In this document: positions 25,000-34,750 of the stretch, one piece after another
Numbering within the stretch: the first letter of the stretch is position 1
Layout: each line of letters starts with the position of its first letter
Origin: Candidatus Cryptoclostridium obscurum
GTDB taxonomy: Bacteria > Bacillota > Dehalobacteriia > UBA7702
Assembly (NCBI GenBank): GCA_904420535.1
Contig: CAJFVQ010000007.1
Span: 1-44,412 of the forward strand
Reading direction: 5' to 3'
Length of the DNA: 44,412 bases
Translations under genes and position numbers: made by a program
Notes under the pieces: generated by a model
The model's input: only the letters and a program-made list of their open reading frames with translations
Database searches by the model: none
Told to the model about the DNA's origin: nothing

Positions 25000-25608
25000 A
25001 TGAAAACAGATTTTAATCACAGCGAAACAAAAATCAACCTATTACGCGCATTTGCCGGGGAAAGTCAGGCGAGAAATCGTTATACCTTTGCAGCTTCCGC
25101 TGCTAAAAACGCTAATCTTCATGTATTAGAAGCGGTTTTTACCTTTACTGCCGACCAGGAAAAGGAACATGCGGAAATTTTTTATAAACATCTTGCGGAA
25201 GCCGCAGGACAAAATATCACCATCGATGCAGCATATCCTGTGGACAAAGGGAACGATGTACTTTCCCTATTAAAAGCTGCACAACATAATGAATATGAAG
25301 AATATGGAGATGCCTACCCTGCTTTCGGAAAAATCGCAGAGGAAGAAGGTTTCCCCGTCATCGCCCAACATTTTAAAATGATCGCGGAAATCGAAAAAAC
25401 CCATGGTGATCGATTCGGCCAGTTTGCAGAGTTATTGGAACAAGAAAAACTTTTTATTTCTGATGTAGAAACCGGCTGGATGTGTTTGAACTGCGGCCAT
25501 GTGATGACAGGCCGACAAGCACCGATGGTTTGTCCTGTTTGCGATCATAACCAGGGATATTTTATTCGCCTCACTATGGCCCCTTTCGTAGGCTGTAATT
25601 CGAAATAA
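25000..25608 (+). CDS. rbr: Rubrerythrin
   Basis: 202 residues. The ferritin-like diiron domain has FAGESQARNRY, DQEKEHAEIFYKHL and the late MIAEIEKTHGDRF, together supplying the Glu/His ligands. The C-terminal rubredoxin-like domain binds one Fe with WMCLNCGHV and CPVCDHNQGYF. It reduces hydrogen peroxide in anaerobes, using electrons from rubredoxin or NADH oxidoreductase partners. Start ATG 25000 follows GGGAGG by 11 bases. A longer frame from 24880 begins inside the previous gene's terminator and is not credible. A terminator follows at 25657-25687. Confidence 0.95.
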   Translation: MKTDFNHSETKINLLRAFAGESQARNRYTFAASAAKNANLHVLEAVFTFTADQEKEHAEIFYKHLAEAAGQNITIDAAYPVDKGNDVLSLLKAAQHNEYEEYGDAYPAFGKIAEEEGFPVIAQHFKMIAEIEKTHGDRFGQFAELLEQEKLFISDVETGWMCLNCGHVMTGRQAPMVCPVCDHNQGYFIRLTMAPFVGCNSK

Positions 25609-25656
25609 TTTTATGTCTTTCAAGACATTTTTGGCTTTCAAGCCGTATCTCTGAAA

Positions 25657-25687
25657 GTAAAAAGCCGCTGATACAGCGGCTTTTTAC
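25657..25687. terminator. Bidirectional terminator between rubrerythrin and cdd
   Basis: A 14-bp perfect stem (25657-25670 with 25674-25687; core GCCGCTG / CAGCGGC) with a 3-nt loop has A- and T-runs built into the stem base. It serves the convergent rubrerythrin and deoC-cdd units. Confidence 0.93.
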
Positions 25688-25725
25688 TTTTTTCCTCTGA
25701 AAGATGCTTTTCCGCCCCAAGCTCG

Positions 25726-26127
25726 TCATTTCAACGAAAAACCATGGGGCAGCAATTCCTTCAAAGTATATACTGTATAGTCATTACAACTTTTGGCAAC
25801 AATGATCTCAAAATCGCTTTCACAAAATTCCGTCATGACCTGACGGCAACTTCCACAAGGGAAGCAATATTCTAAATGATCTTGTGTTTCCTCCCCTCCA
25901 ACAATGGCAATGGCCACAAAATGACGCTGACCATCGGCAATAGCAGAACAAAACGCAGTTCGTTCCGCACAGAGTGACAATGCAAATGATGCATTTTCCA
26001 CATTGCAGCCGCGATAAACAGTGTCATCCGAAGCGAGCAGCGCCGCACCGACAGTGAACCGGGAATAAGGAGCATAAGAAAATCTACGGACGTCCTCCGC
26101 CTCACGGATTAATGTTTCTAAATTCAT
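25726..26127 (-). CDS. cdd: Cytidine deaminase
   Basis: 133 residues, the size of the homotetrameric enzyme. FTVGAALL, GCNVENASFALSLCAERTAF and PCGSCRQVMTEF supply the substrate-binding Asn/Glu, the catalytic Glu and the three Zn-binding cysteines. It converts cytidine and deoxycytidine to uridine and deoxyuridine. ATG 26127 is preceded by AAAGGTGG at eight bases; GTG 26139 is less likely. It follows deoC by 32 bp, giving a nucleoside salvage operon. Confidence 0.95.
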   Translation of the reverse strand: MNLETLIREAEDVRRFSYAPYSRFTVGAALLASDDTVYRGCNVENASFALSLCAERTAFCSAIADGQRHFVAIAIVGGEETQDHLEYCFPCGSCRQVMTEFCESDFEIIVAKSCNDYTVYTLKELLPHGFSLK

Positions 26128-26159
26128 GGAAGTTACCACCTTTCCAAAAAGTTACGAAT

Positions 26160-26852
26160 TTATACTTCTCCATCGCTGCACAAAGCTTCCACAGCACGAC
26201 TGGAACCGATCCTGTCGCAGCCGAGAGAGAGAAATTGATTTATATCCTCCGCAGTACGGATCCCTCCTGCCGCTTTGATTTTCACATTGCTGCCAATGGA
26301 CTTCTTCATGAGAATCACGTCTTCTACCATCGCGCCACCGTCACCAAATCCTGTAGACGTTTTAATATAATCAGCGCCGCCGGCGGTCACGCAATCGCAT
26401 AGAGAATATTTCTCCTCTGTTGTAAGATAGCATGTCTCTATAATCACCTTTAGAATATGGGAACTGCAAACTTGCTTTACGGCCCGAATCTCATTGGTAA
26501 TTTTGGTAAAATCACCGTTTTTCACATCGCACAAATTTACCACCATATCGATTTCAGAGGCTCCTTGAGCCAAAGCCTGCTTCGCTTCAAATACTTTCAC
26601 TTCAGTTGTATGGTATCCCAAGGGAAATCCCACTACGGTACAAATGGTCAAATTTGGAAATGCGCTGTGAACTCGTTCTACATAGGACGGCGGAATACAA
26701 ACAGAGGCTGTACGATATGCTATAGCTTCTTCGCAAAGCTTTTTTATAGAAGGCCAGTCGGCAACGGCTTTTAATAGCGTGTGATCCACGTGAGATAAAA
26801 GGCTTTCTCTCTTTTCTAGTGTTCCCCGAATATCACCTTCTTGATTCAGCAT
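26160..26852 (-). CDS. deoC: Deoxyribose-phosphate aldolase
   Basis: 230 residues, class I aldolase TIM barrel. The catalytic lysines sit in HILKVIIETCYL and ADYIKTSTGF, and the start HVDHTLLKA and GASEIDMVVN are typical. It splits 2-deoxyribose 5-phosphate into glyceraldehyde 3-phosphate and acetaldehyde. ATG 26852 follows AGAGGGGGGGA. It is co-transcribed with cdd. A palindrome (26876-26893) overlapping the likely -10 may be the operator. Confidence 0.96.
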   Translation of the reverse strand: MLNQEGDIRGTLEKRESLLSHVDHTLLKAVADWPSIKKLCEEAIAYRTASVCIPPSYVERVHSAFPNLTICTVVGFPLGYHTTEVKVFEAKQALAQGASEIDMVVNLCDVKNGDFTKITNEIRAVKQVCSSHILKVIIETCYLTTEEKYSLCDCVTAGGADYIKTSTGFGDGGAMVEDVILMKKSIGSNVKIKAAGGIRTAEDINQFLSLGCDRIGSSRAVEALCSDGEV

Positions 26853-26875
26853 CGGAAAATCCCCCCCTCTCTGTC

Positions 26876-26900
26876 ATTGAATATCGATTCAATCATACCA
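26876..26900 (-). promoter_or_regulatory. deoC-cdd promoter with overlapping inverted repeat
   Basis: An extended -10, TGGTATGAT (TATGAT at 26892-26897), overlaps an inverted repeat ATTGAAT-ATCG-ATTCAAT (26876-26893). A repressor bound there would block transcription start; a DeoR-type regulator is an inference. The -35 is weak. Confidence 0.5.
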
Positions 26901-26929
26901 TATTTTTACTCAAATGAGAATCCCAGAAA

Positions 26930-26958
26930 TAAGCCACGGCCCAGATGGCCGTGGCTTA
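26930..26958 (-). terminator. Terminator after fhs
   Basis: 12-bp stem with core GCCACGGCC / GGCCGTGGC (26933-26941 with 26947-26955) and a 5-nt loop. The following minus-strand sequence is only moderately U-rich (CTTATTTC). Confidence 0.8.
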
Positions 26959-26994
26959 AATTAAATCACAAGAAAGAACTACAGGTTTCACAAA

Positions 26995-28752
26995 TTAGAA
27001 TAAACCCGAAACTTCTCCTGTTTCCGTATTAACATCAATGCGGCGGAAGGCCGGATCAGAACTGGTTCCCGGCATTAAAGAAATCGAACCCGCCATGGGA
27101 CAGAGGAATTTTGCGCCGCCGTACACAAGAATATCTCGAATGGGCAACCACCAGTTTTTAGGCACGCCTTTTAGTTGGGGATCATGGCTGAGGCTTAAAT
27201 GAGTCTTCACCATCATGGTGGCATATTCATTGTATTTGGGATCGCTTTCAAATCGTTTTGCCTTTTCTTTCGCTAAGGGAGACCATTCGACGCCGGCAGC
27301 ACCATAAACTTCTTTGGCGATTTTTTCTACGCGTTTCCGCAAAGGCAGATCCATAGGATAAAGGAATTTCAAATCCGAAGGTTCTTCTGCTGCTTCAATA
27401 ACAGCATCGGCCAATTCAAGAGCGCCATCGCCCCCATATTGCCAATGTTCCGAACGGGCACAACGCACTCCCATAGATTCACAAGCGCGTCGAATCAGAT
27501 TGATTTCCGCTTCCGTATCGGTGGCAAAAGCGTTGATACAAACCACCGGATTAATGCCGGATTTCTTGACCGTCTGGATATGATGGACGAGGTTTTCCAG
27601 ACCTTTTTCCAAAAGATCAAGATTTTCTTTGGTATATTCTTCTGGTAACGGTCTGCCAGGGAAAACTTGAGGGCCGCCGCCATGCATCTTTAAAGCGCGA
27701 ATCGTGCAAACCAAAACGGATACATTAGGTTTCAATCCGGACAAACGACACTTCACATTCCAGAATTTTTCAAATCCAATGTCTGCAGCAAAACCGCTTT
27801 CCGTTACATTATAATCATAGAGCTTCAATGCCATGCGATCGCCAACGATAGAGGACTGTCCAATGGCGATGTTGGCAAAAGGACCGGCATGCACAAGACA
27901 AGGTTGATGCTCCACGGTATAACAAAGGGTGGGATTGATCGTATTCCGCATCCAAGCAGTCATGGCGCCGTCTACTTCAAGATCACGGGTGGTAACGGGA
28001 TTGCCTTGTCGATCATAAGCCACCACGATGTTAGCAATACGTTCTCTCAAATCTTTCAAATCTGTAGCAATGGAAAGAATGGCCATGAGTTCAGAGCTTA
28101 CCGTAATCCCAAACTTCGACTGCATCATAAATCCATCTTTTGGGCCCCCGAGACCAATGACAATATTACGCAACGCTTGAGCGGCAAAATCCATGACCCA
28201 ACCCATTTCAATGTTCTTGGGATCGATGTCGAGACGGCGTAGTCCCCGTTCTGCCAGTTGTTCGTCATTATAATTGTTCTCGTGTTGCATCCGGGCGGTC
28301 AGAGCAACCATGGCCAGATTGTGGGCGTTGGTAATGTCGTTAATATCCCCGGTAAGGCCCAAGGAAAATTCAGTCATGGGAATAAGCAAAGCGTTGCCGC
28401 CGCCAGCGGCAGTGCCTTTGATATTCATTGTTGGGCCACCGGAAGGCTGCCGCAGGCAACCACCGACATTGACTCCACGCTTGCCAAGACCCTCAATGAG
28501 CCCTAAAGCAGTGGTGGATTTTCCTTCCCCCAAAGGCGTGGGGGTAATGGCTGTGACTTCGATGTACTTCCCGTCGGGACGGTCTTTCAACCGTTTCATA
28601 ATCTTTAGGAAGTCGAGTTTCGGGGTTTTTCCGAATGGAATAATTTCCTCCGGTAACAAACCAAGTTGTTCCCGAAAGGTTTCCACACTGGGAAGCCGTT
28701 TTTCTGCTTCAGCAGCAATTTGCCAATCTTTGTACTCTCTTGGATCTAGCAT
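26995..28752 (-). CDS. fhs: Formate-tetrahydrofolate ligase
   Basis: 585 residues, slightly longer than the roughly 556 of acetogen enzymes. The ATP loop is [15 protein letters not shown]. The catalytic region reads [14 protein letters not shown], while acetogen enzymes read LREPSLGPSFGIKG; this places it in a diverged branch. [15 protein letters not shown] and the C-terminal TGEVSGLF are typical. It makes 10-formyl-THF from formate, ATP and THF for purine synthesis and one-carbon metabolism. ATG 28752 follows AAGGAGAGG. Expression is under a ZTP riboswitch. No other Wood-Ljungdahl gene is in the window, so acetogenesis should not be inferred. Confidence 0.95.
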   Translation of the reverse strand: MLDPREYKDWQIAAEAEKRLPSVETFREQLGLLPEEIIPFGKTPKLDFLKIMKRLKDRPDGKYIEVTAITPTPLGEGKSTTALGLIEGLGKRGVNVGGCLRQPSGGPTMNIKGTAAGGGNALLIPMTEFSLGLTGDINDITNAHNLAMVALTARMQHENNYNDEQLAERGLRRLDIDPKNIEMGWVMDFAAQALRNIVIGLGGPKDGFMMQSKFGITVSSELMAILSIATDLKDLRERIANIVVAYDRQGNPVTTRDLEVDGAMTAWMRNTINPTLCYTVEHQPCLVHAGPFANIAIGQSSIVGDRMALKLYDYNVTESGFAADIGFEKFWNVKCRLSGLKPNVSVLVCTIRALKMHGGGPQVFPGRPLPEEYTKENLDLLEKGLENLVHHIQTVKKSGINPVVCINAFATDTEAEINLIRRACESMGVRCARSEHWQYGGDGALELADAVIEAAEEPSDLKFLYPMDLPLRKRVEKIAKEVYGAAGVEWSPLAKEKAKRFESDPKYNEYATMMVKTHLSLSHDPQLKGVPKNWWLPIRDILVYGGAKFLCPMAGSISLMPGTSSDPAFRRIDVNTETGEVSGLF

Positions 28753-28801
28753 ACGCACCTCTCCTTCTCGGCTCTTCCTGGCCGGTAAAGTTTATTGAAG
28801 C

Positions 28802-28828
28802 AAAAAGAGCCCACCATTCCGGACTCTT
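28802..28828 (-). terminator. Intrinsic terminator of the ZTP riboswitch expression platform
   Basis: AAGAGTCC / GGGCTCTT stem (28821-28828 with 28805-28812, one U-G pair) is followed by TTTTTG. It begins immediately after the aptamer's last conserved bases, so ligand binding can decide between termination and read-through into fhs. Confidence 0.85.
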
Positions 28829-28895
28829 GCCCAGACGGTCGGCTCATTTAAGCTATACTCCATGTGGTTCATTCCACTTCCGTCAGTCGTATAAC
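28829..28895 (-). promoter_or_regulatory. ZTP (pfl) riboswitch aptamer upstream of fhs
   Basis: The minus-strand leader has the class's parts in order. A P1 helix pairs GTTATAC (28889-28895) with GTATAGC. Next comes the GACTGACGGAAGTGG block with an internal GTGG/CCAC hairpin and ACCACATGGAG. After a linker, the invariant CCGACCGTCTGGGC ends at 28829. Such RNAs sense ZTP/ZMP, which build up when 10-formyl-THF is short, and turn on folate/purine genes; fhs is a known target. A terminator follows directly. Confidence 0.92.
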
Positions 28896-28901
28896 ATAAT
28901 C

Positions 28902-28930
28902 AATTTAACATATTTTTTTATAAATTTCAA
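28902..28930 (-). promoter_or_regulatory. Promoter of the riboswitch-fhs transcript
   Basis: -35 TTGAAA (28925-28930), 17-bp spacer, -10 TAAATT (28902-28907) with TG one base upstream. It would start transcription just before the aptamer's P1 helix. Confidence 0.65.
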
Positions 28931-29140
28931 TAGTTTTTTGCGAAAAAATGTAAGTTTTTTTGTTTTAGAGAAGAAAATCCTCGGAAATCCATGAAAATTA
29001 ACGTCGTGTCATAATGATCAAGAAATTCTGATTTTTAGCAACAGAGCTCATCACGCCAATCCAATACCAAGTGACCTCCCCAAAACGATTTATGCCAATT
29101 AGAACATAATGATATGAACAACAACAGTCCAATCACGCTT
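28931..29140. other. Spacer between argG stop and the fhs promoter
   Basis: No gene and no clear terminator for the arginine operon is visible. A GCGTGATTGG-like sequence occurs twice (near 29115-29135 and 29045-29065) in partly rearranged form, with no obvious function. Confidence 0.4.
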
Positions 29141-30361
29141 TTATATATTTTCTTTCTCGGCAAGCAGCATTGCTCTGACTTTCAAAGGCAGACCAAACAA
29201 ATTGATAAAGCCTTCGGCATCGTGGTGGTCATAGAGGTCACCGGTGGTAAAGCTGGCCAGAGATTCGCTGTAAAGGGAATAAGGTGAAGTAGTTCCGGCT
29301 TTGATGATATTCCCTTTATAGAGTTTCATTTTCACTTCGCCGGTAACATATTCTTGGGTCGTTTCCACAAATGCCTGCAAAGCCTCGCGAAGAGGCGTAA
29401 ACCATTTACCTTCGTAAACAACGTCGGCAAATTGATTGGCAATATCCTTTTTCACATTAAGGGTGGCGCGATCCAAGATTAACTCTTCCAGCTGGGTGTG
29501 GGCTTCCATCAAGATGGTACCGCCGGGCGTTTCATAGATTCCACGGGATTTCATACCGACGACGCGGTTTTCGACAATATCAACGATACCAACACCATGT
29601 TTGCCGCCGAGGACGTTCAACTCCCGTACGATATCCGAGGCTTTCATTTCTTTGCCGTTCAGTGCAACAGGAACGCCTTGTTCAAATTTCATGGAAATAT
29701 ATTCCCCTTGGTCGGGCGCTTTTTCCGGAGTCACACCGAGAACAAGAATATGGTCATAATCGGGTTCTTGGGCAGGATCTTCCAATTCCAGCCCTTCATG
29801 ACTGATATGCCAAAGATTTCTGTCCCGGCTATAGCTGCTGTCTGCAGAAAAAGGAAGATCAATACCGTGTTCCTTGCAATAGGCTATCTCATCTTCGCGG
29901 GACTCCATCTTCCAAGTATCAGTGCAGCGCCAGGGGGCAATAATTTTAAGATCGGGTGCCAATGCTTTAATCCCCAATTCGAAGCGTACCTGATCGTTCC
30001 CTTTGCCAGTGGCGCCGTGACAAATGGCCACGGCCCCTTCTTTTCTAGCGACTTCTACCAGCTTTTTCGCGATCAGGGGACGGGCCATAGAAGTGCCCAA
30101 AAGATATTTATTTTCATAAACGGCATTTGCCTTTACACAGGGCATCACATACTCGTCGACGAATTCATCTACCACGTCGAGGATATAAAGCTTTGCCGCG
30201 CCGGACAGTTTGGCGCGTTCTTCCAAACCGTCCAATTCATTCCCCTGCCCCACGTCGATACAGGCGCAGATTACTTCATAATCATAGTTTTCCTTTAACC
30301 AAGGAATGATGGCGGTGGTATCAAGACCGCCGGAATAAGCCAATACAACTTTTTCTGCCAT
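29141..30361 (-). CDS. argG: Argininosuccinate synthase
   Basis: 406 residues. The ATP-pyrophosphatase motif AYSGGLDTT is at residues 8-16, followed by [15 protein letters not shown], the conserved [12 protein letters not shown] and [17 protein letters not shown]. It joins citrulline and aspartate with ATP to make argininosuccinate. It is the last gene of the arginine operon, 62 bp after argF. argH is not found next to it, so the final step is encoded elsewhere. Start ATG 30361 follows AAAAGGAG. Confidence 0.97.
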   Translation of the reverse strand: MAEKVVLAYSGGLDTTAIIPWLKENYDYEVICACIDVGQGNELDGLEERAKLSGAAKLYILDVVDEFVDEYVMPCVKANAVYENKYLLGTSMARPLIAKKLVEVARKEGAVAICHGATGKGNDQVRFELGIKALAPDLKIIAPWRCTDTWKMESREDEIAYCKEHGIDLPFSADSSYSRDRNLWHISHEGLELEDPAQEPDYDHILVLGVTPEKAPDQGEYISMKFEQGVPVALNGKEMKASDIVRELNVLGGKHGVGIVDIVENRVVGMKSRGIYETPGGTILMEAHTQLEELILDRATLNVKKDIANQFADVVYEGKWFTPLREALQAFVETTQEYVTGEVKMKLYKGNIIKAGTTSPYSLYSESLASFTTGDLYDHHDAEGFINLFGLPLKVRAMLLAEKENI

Positions 30362-30423
30362 GAGATTTAACTCCTTTTACTGAGAATGTATATGAGTTTG
30401 TCACATCAATGATGCTTATGATT

Positions 30424-31371
30424 TTAAGGGATTAGCAGCGCCATCACTGCTTTTTGGGCATGGAGACGATTTTCCGCTTCATCGAAGATCGCGGAATGTT
30501 TCCCTTCCATGACCGCATCGGTGATCTCTTCCCCGCGGTGGGCCGGCAAGCAGTGAAGCACTATCGCATCGTCTTTGGCGACCTTCATCAAATCATCGTT
30601 GATCTGATAAATTCCTTCAAAAGCCTGGCGGCGTTGGGCCGCTTCTCCTTCCTGTCCCATACTGGCCCAAACATCAGTATACAGTACATCGGCGCCTTCC
30701 GCCGCCTCTTCGGGATCGCGGTAAATTTTAATGAAACTGCCGCTTTCTTCGGCAACTTCCTTGGCACGACGGAAGACCTCTTCATCGGGATCATAACCTT
30801 CGGGACAGGCCAAAGTCATGTCCATCCCCATTTTAGCGGAACCGTACAGCAAAGAATGCGCCATGTTGTTGCCGTCGCCGATATAAGTTAATTTTAATCC
30901 TTTTAAGTTTTTGCCTTTGTACTCGCGGATGGTCTGAAGATCCGCCAAGACCTGGCAGGGATGAAGTAGATCCGTAAGGCCGTTGATAATGGGAATATCG
31001 GCGTATTCCGCCAACTCTTCCACATCGCTATGGGCAAAGGTACGGATCATGATCGCATCGAGATAACGGGAAAGGACCCGAGCAGTGTCTTTGATGGGTT
31101 CTCCACGGCCAATCTGCAGATCATTGCCAGAGAGGAACAGCCCCGTCCCCCCCAACTGGTGGATTCCTACCTGAAAGGACACTCTGGTCCGCGTGGAGCT
31201 TTTGGTGAAAAGCATCCCCAAGGTTCGACCGGGAAGATATCCCATGGTACCCCCTTCTTTTTGCTCTTTTTTCAGCGCATCGGCCACATCAAGAAAATAT
31301 GCGATATCCTCACCGGTATAATCGTAGAGGGATAAGAAGTCACGGCCTTTGTACTTTGTTGTAATTTCCAT
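30424..31371 (-). CDS. argF: Ornithine carbamoyltransferase
   Basis: 315 residues. The carbamoyl-phosphate site STRTRVSFQ and the ornithine-side motif HCLPAHRGEEI are present, plus HPCQVLADLQTI. It makes citrulline from ornithine and carbamoyl phosphate. It follows argD with a single-base gap; ribosome site GAGGAGG lies in the end of argD. Its place in a biosynthetic operon supports an anabolic ArgF rather than catabolic ArcB. Confidence 0.97.
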   Translation of the reverse strand: MEITTKYKGRDFLSLYDYTGEDIAYFLDVADALKKEQKEGGTMGYLPGRTLGMLFTKSSTRTRVSFQVGIHQLGGTGLFLSGNDLQIGRGEPIKDTARVLSRYLDAIMIRTFAHSDVEELAEYADIPIINGLTDLLHPCQVLADLQTIREYKGKNLKGLKLTYIGDGNNMAHSLLYGSAKMGMDMTLACPEGYDPDEEVFRRAKEVAEESGSFIKIYRDPEEAAEGADVLYTDVWASMGQEGEAAQRRQAFEGIYQINDDLMKVAKDDAIVLHCLPAHRGEEITDAVMEGKHSAIFDEAENRLHAQKAVMALLIP

Positions 31372-31372
31372 A

Positions 31373-32551
31373 TTACGCCTCCTCTTTGAAAACTTTTTTC
31401 AGTATCGCTACGGCGGAATCAACCAATTCCTCCGTGATATTTAATGGCGGTAAAAAACGAATTACATTGGGTCCCGCGTTTAAGAGCAGTAATCCTTGTT
31501 TCAAACAGCTGTTGACCATGGGAGCGACCTCCACGGTCATTTCCATGCCCAAAAGCAGGCCCATACCGCGAATCTCTTTGATACGACTGTCATCGATGGC
31601 TGCAAGCTGATCCTTCAGATAAGCGCTGACCGTTTTGACATTATCCAAAAGGTGCTTCTCAGCAACAGTCTCAAGATAAGCATTCCCTGCTGCTGCTGCT
31701 ACAGGATTGCCTCCAAAGGTGGAACCGTGGCTCCCCGGGCCAAAAGAGGCCGATACTTCGTCTGTGGCGATGAAAGCGCCCATGGGCAAACCACCTCCCA
31801 AAGCCTTGGCCAAGGTGACGATATCGGGTCTCACGCCGTAATTTTCATAAGCAAACATTGTCCCGGTACGCCCCATACCGCACTGGATTTCGTCGAAGAT
31901 CAGCAGCAGACCTTTTTCTTCACAAAGTGATCGAACCTTTTTCAAATACCCGGCATCGGCAGGGTAAACGCCGCCTTCCCCTTGAATGGGTTCCATCATC
32001 ACGGCACAGGTACGGTCATTGACGGCTGCAGCCAACCCCTCGAAATCATTGTAAGGCACATAATGAAATCCCGGCATTAACGGGGCGAAACCCGTTTTTA
32101 CTTTATCCTGCCCAGTAGCGGTAAGGGTCGCCAAGGTTCGGCCGTGGAAGGACTTCACCATGGTAATGATCTCATTTTTGTCGGTTTGTCCTTGATCATA
32201 AAAATACTTTCGCGCCAATTTGATGGCGCCTTCGTTAGCTTCTGCGCCGCTGTTACAAAAGAACACTTTGCCCAGGCCGCTGTAGGAAACGAGTTTTTCC
32301 GCCAAAGCCACCTGAGGAATCGACCAATACAGATTGGAGCAATGAAACATTTTTGCCGCTTGTTTCTGTACGGCTTGAACAATGGCGGGATGGCATTGCC
32401 CCAGATTATTCACGGAAATACCGCAGGTAAAGTCGAGGTATCGCTTTCCTTCGGTATCCCATACCCAAGGCCCTTCTCCCCGTTCCAACACGATGGGGAA
32501 TCTGCCGTAAGTGCCCATCAAAACATTTTTGCCATCTTCGATATAATCCAT
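31373..32551 (-). CDS. argD: Acetylornithine aminotransferase
   Basis: 392 residues, class III PLP transaminase. The PLP lysine lies in TLAKALGGGLPMGAF. CNSGAEANEGAIKLAR, FHGRTLATLTATGQ and IFDEIQCGMGRTG are the standard cofactor-binding motifs. It transfers the amino group from glutamate to N-acetylglutamate semialdehyde. The ribosome site AAAGGAG overlaps the end of argB, with a 3-bp gap between the genes. Confidence 0.96.
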   Translation of the reverse strand: MDYIEDGKNVLMGTYGRFPIVLERGEGPWVWDTEGKRYLDFTCGISVNNLGQCHPAIVQAVQKQAAKMFHCSNLYWSIPQVALAEKLVSYSGLGKVFFCNSGAEANEGAIKLARKYFYDQGQTDKNEIITMVKSFHGRTLATLTATGQDKVKTGFAPLMPGFHYVPYNDFEGLAAAVNDRTCAVMMEPIQGEGGVYPADAGYLKKVRSLCEEKGLLLIFDEIQCGMGRTGTMFAYENYGVRPDIVTLAKALGGGLPMGAFIATDEVSASFGPGSHGSTFGGNPVAAAAGNAYLETVAEKHLLDNVKTVSAYLKDQLAAIDDSRIKEIRGMGLLLGMEMTVEVAPMVNSCLKQGLLLLNAGPNVIRFLPPLNITEELVDSAVAILKKVFKEEA

Positions 32552-32554
32552 AAT

Positions 32555-33454
32555 TCACTCCTTTGTTACCATGGTACCCACCCCGGAATCGGTAAAAAGT
32601 TCCAATAAAATACTGTGGGGAACACGCCCGTCAATGATATGTACGCCGTTTACGCCATCCTCAATGGCTTTGATACAGCTTTCCACCTTGGGAATCATGC
32701 CTTTGCTGATGATATGATCTTGGATCAGTAAAGGCATTTCCGACGCTTTAATCGAAGAAATCAAGGAATTCTTATCGTTCACATCCAATAAAATCCCTTC
32801 CACATCGGTAAGGAGAAATAGTTTTTCCGCGCCGAGGGCCGCTGCAATCTTACAGGCGGCATAGTCCGCATTGACGTTATACGTTCCGCCATCGCCATCG
32901 GTACCGATGGGAGCAATGACGGGGATATAATCATCGTCCAACATGTTATTGATGAGGGTATTATCGAAGGATTCTACCTCCCCCACCATGCCGATGTCAA
33001 CCTGATGCACCTTATCGCCGTCGGCGATCTTTGCATATTTTTTCCTGCATTTCATCATGGCGCCGTCTTTTCCCGAAAGCCCTACGGCTTTACCACCGAG
33101 ACGGTTGATCTCGGAAACGGTATTTTGGTTGATCTTTCCCACCAACACCATGGAAACGGTTTCCATAACCGCTTCATTGGTCACGCGGAGACCGTTTTTA
33201 AAGTCACTTTTAATATCCAGCCGCTGCAAATATTCTTCGATGGCCGGACCGCCGCCGTGTACCAAAACGGTACGGATGCCAATGAGATTCATCAAAATAA
33301 TATCTTTCAGCACAGCTTCTTTCAATTCTTCGTTGATCATAGCATTACCACCGTACTTTACGACGATGGTTTTCCCGTGCCAGCGACGCACATAGGGCAA
33401 ACACTCGATAAAGTGCTGTGCCTTTACATAATTTTTATCTAGATCAATGGCCAT
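32555..33454 (-). CDS. argB: Acetylglutamate kinase
   Basis: 299 residues, amino-acid kinase fold. KYGGNAM and VHGGGPAIEEY form the nucleotide and substrate site, and NVNADYAACKIAAALGAEKLFLLTDVEG is typical. An N-terminal helix before the kinase core (LDKNYVKAQHFIECLPYVRR) matches the extension of arginine-inhibited NAGKs. That fits a pathway with ArgJ, where NAGK is the feedback point; inhibition itself is inference. It lies between argJ and argD. Confidence 0.97.
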   Translation of the reverse strand: MAIDLDKNYVKAQHFIECLPYVRRWHGKTIVVKYGGNAMINEELKEAVLKDIILMNLIGIRTVLVHGGGPAIEEYLQRLDIKSDFKNGLRVTNEAVMETVSMVLVGKINQNTVSEINRLGGKAVGLSGKDGAMMKCRKKYAKIADGDKVHQVDIGMVGEVESFDNTLINNMLDDDYIPVIAPIGTDGDGGTYNVNADYAACKIAAALGAEKLFLLTDVEGILLDVNDKNSLISSIKASEMPLLIQDHIISKGMIPKVESCIKAIEDGVNGVHIIDGRVPHSILLELFTDSGVGTMVTKE

Positions 33455-33506
33455 TCTGTTTCACCTTAATTATTTTCGTTTTCTTATTTTGAAGCTACTG
33501 TCCAAA

Positions 33507-34733
33507 TCAAGTTCGATAATCGGCATTGATCTTTACATAATCATAGGTCAGATCGCAGCCCCAAGCTTTGCCCGAGGCGTTGCCGGACTTCAAGTCCACC
33601 ACAGCAAAAACATTCTCTTCTTTGAGGATATCTAAAGCCTCTTCTTCGTTGAATTCCAATCCACCGCCATTTTGGGCCACTAAAATCGAGCCGTTGGCGC
33701 TCTTTAAATAAATATCTACCAAAGAAGGATCAAAATCAACTCCGGCATAACCGGCGGCGCAAATGATCCGCCCCCAGTTGGCGTCTTTACCGAATATTGC
33801 CGCCTTTACCAAATTAGAGGATACGATGGATTTTGCGATCTTTCTGGCGCTTTTTTCATCCGGGGCATTGATGACTTCCGCTTCAAACAGATGGGTCGCC
33901 CCTTCACCGTCTCGGGCGATTTTTTTTGCTAAATACGCAGTGATCTTCAAAAGGGCTTCCATAAATAGATCATAATTCTTGGTTCCTTCTTCGATTTTGG
34001 CGTTACCGGCGAGACCGTTGGCCATCATCAACATGGTATCGTTGGTGCTCATGTCACCGTCCACGGAAATCTGATTAAAGCTGAGATCCGCCGCTTCCTT
34101 CATAAGTTTTTTTAATACATCTCCTTCAATGGAAGCGTCGGTGGTGATAAATGCCAGCATTGTCGCCATATTGGGACAAATCATCCCGGAACCTTTGGCC
34201 ATGCCGCCAATGGTAACGGGGACGCCATCCAAATCAATGGTATAAGAAATTTCTTTCAAATAAACATCCGTAGTTAAAATCGCCTGAGCAGCGTCATGGC
34301 CCCCTTCTGGACTGTCACTCAAAGCGCTGTGGGCCGAAGCAATTCCCTCTTTGATACGATCCATGGGAAGGGTATGGCCGATCACGCCGGTAGAACATAC
34401 CAAGACCTCATCGCTGTTGATTCCCATGAGCCCCCCGGCATATTCCGCTGTTTCCTTGACATCATCCATGCCTTGTTGGCCGGTGCATGCATTGGCATTG
34501 CCGGAATTGATCACGATGGCTCTGGCAACGCCTTTTTTTACAATTTCCATATCGTAACGAACCGGCGCCGCCTTGACCACGTTGGTGGTAAAGACCCCGG
34601 CAACTACACAAGGTACGGTAGAATAAATCATTGCAACATCTTTTTTTGTGTGATTGGAAGTTTTAATCCCGGCATGAACACCGGCTGCTTGAAACCCTTG
34701 GGCGGCTGTGACCGCGCCTGCAAATTTAGCCAT
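33507..34733 (-). CDS. argJ: Glutamate N-acetyltransferase ArgJ
   Basis: 408 residues. The self-cleavage site is intact: [21 protein letters not shown] is split at the Ala-Thr of MAT, freeing the Thr nucleophile. It moves acetyl from N-acetylornithine to glutamate, giving the acetyl-recycling route. Whether it also uses acetyl-CoA cannot be told from sequence; no argA is seen here. ATG 34733 follows TAAGGAGG, 17 bp after argC. Confidence 0.97.
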   Translation of the reverse strand: MAKFAGAVTAAQGFQAAGVHAGIKTSNHTKKDVAMIYSTVPCVVAGVFTTNVVKAAPVRYDMEIVKKGVARAIVINSGNANACTGQQGMDDVKETAEYAGGLMGINSDEVLVCSTGVIGHTLPMDRIKEGIASAHSALSDSPEGGHDAAQAILTTDVYLKEISYTIDLDGVPVTIGGMAKGSGMICPNMATMLAFITTDASIEGDVLKKLMKEAADLSFNQISVDGDMSTNDTMLMMANGLAGNAKIEEGTKNYDLFMEALLKITAYLAKKIARDGEGATHLFEAEVINAPDEKSARKIAKSIVSSNLVKAAIFGKDANWGRIICAAGYAGVDFDPSLVDIYLKSANGSILVAQNGGGLEFNEEEALDILKEENVFAVVDLKSGNASGKAWGCDLTYDYVKINADYRT

Positions 34734-34750
34734 AATACCTCCTTATCCGA

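Noticed and set aside
26995-28752. fhs as evidence for acetogenesis
   Set aside because: No other Wood-Ljungdahl genes in the window and the catalytic region is unlike acetogen enzymes.
29498-30298. Long plus-strand frame (266 codons) opposite argG
   Set aside because: It is the antisense shadow of argG, has no ribosome site and no recognisable motif; argG motifs are complete on the other strand.
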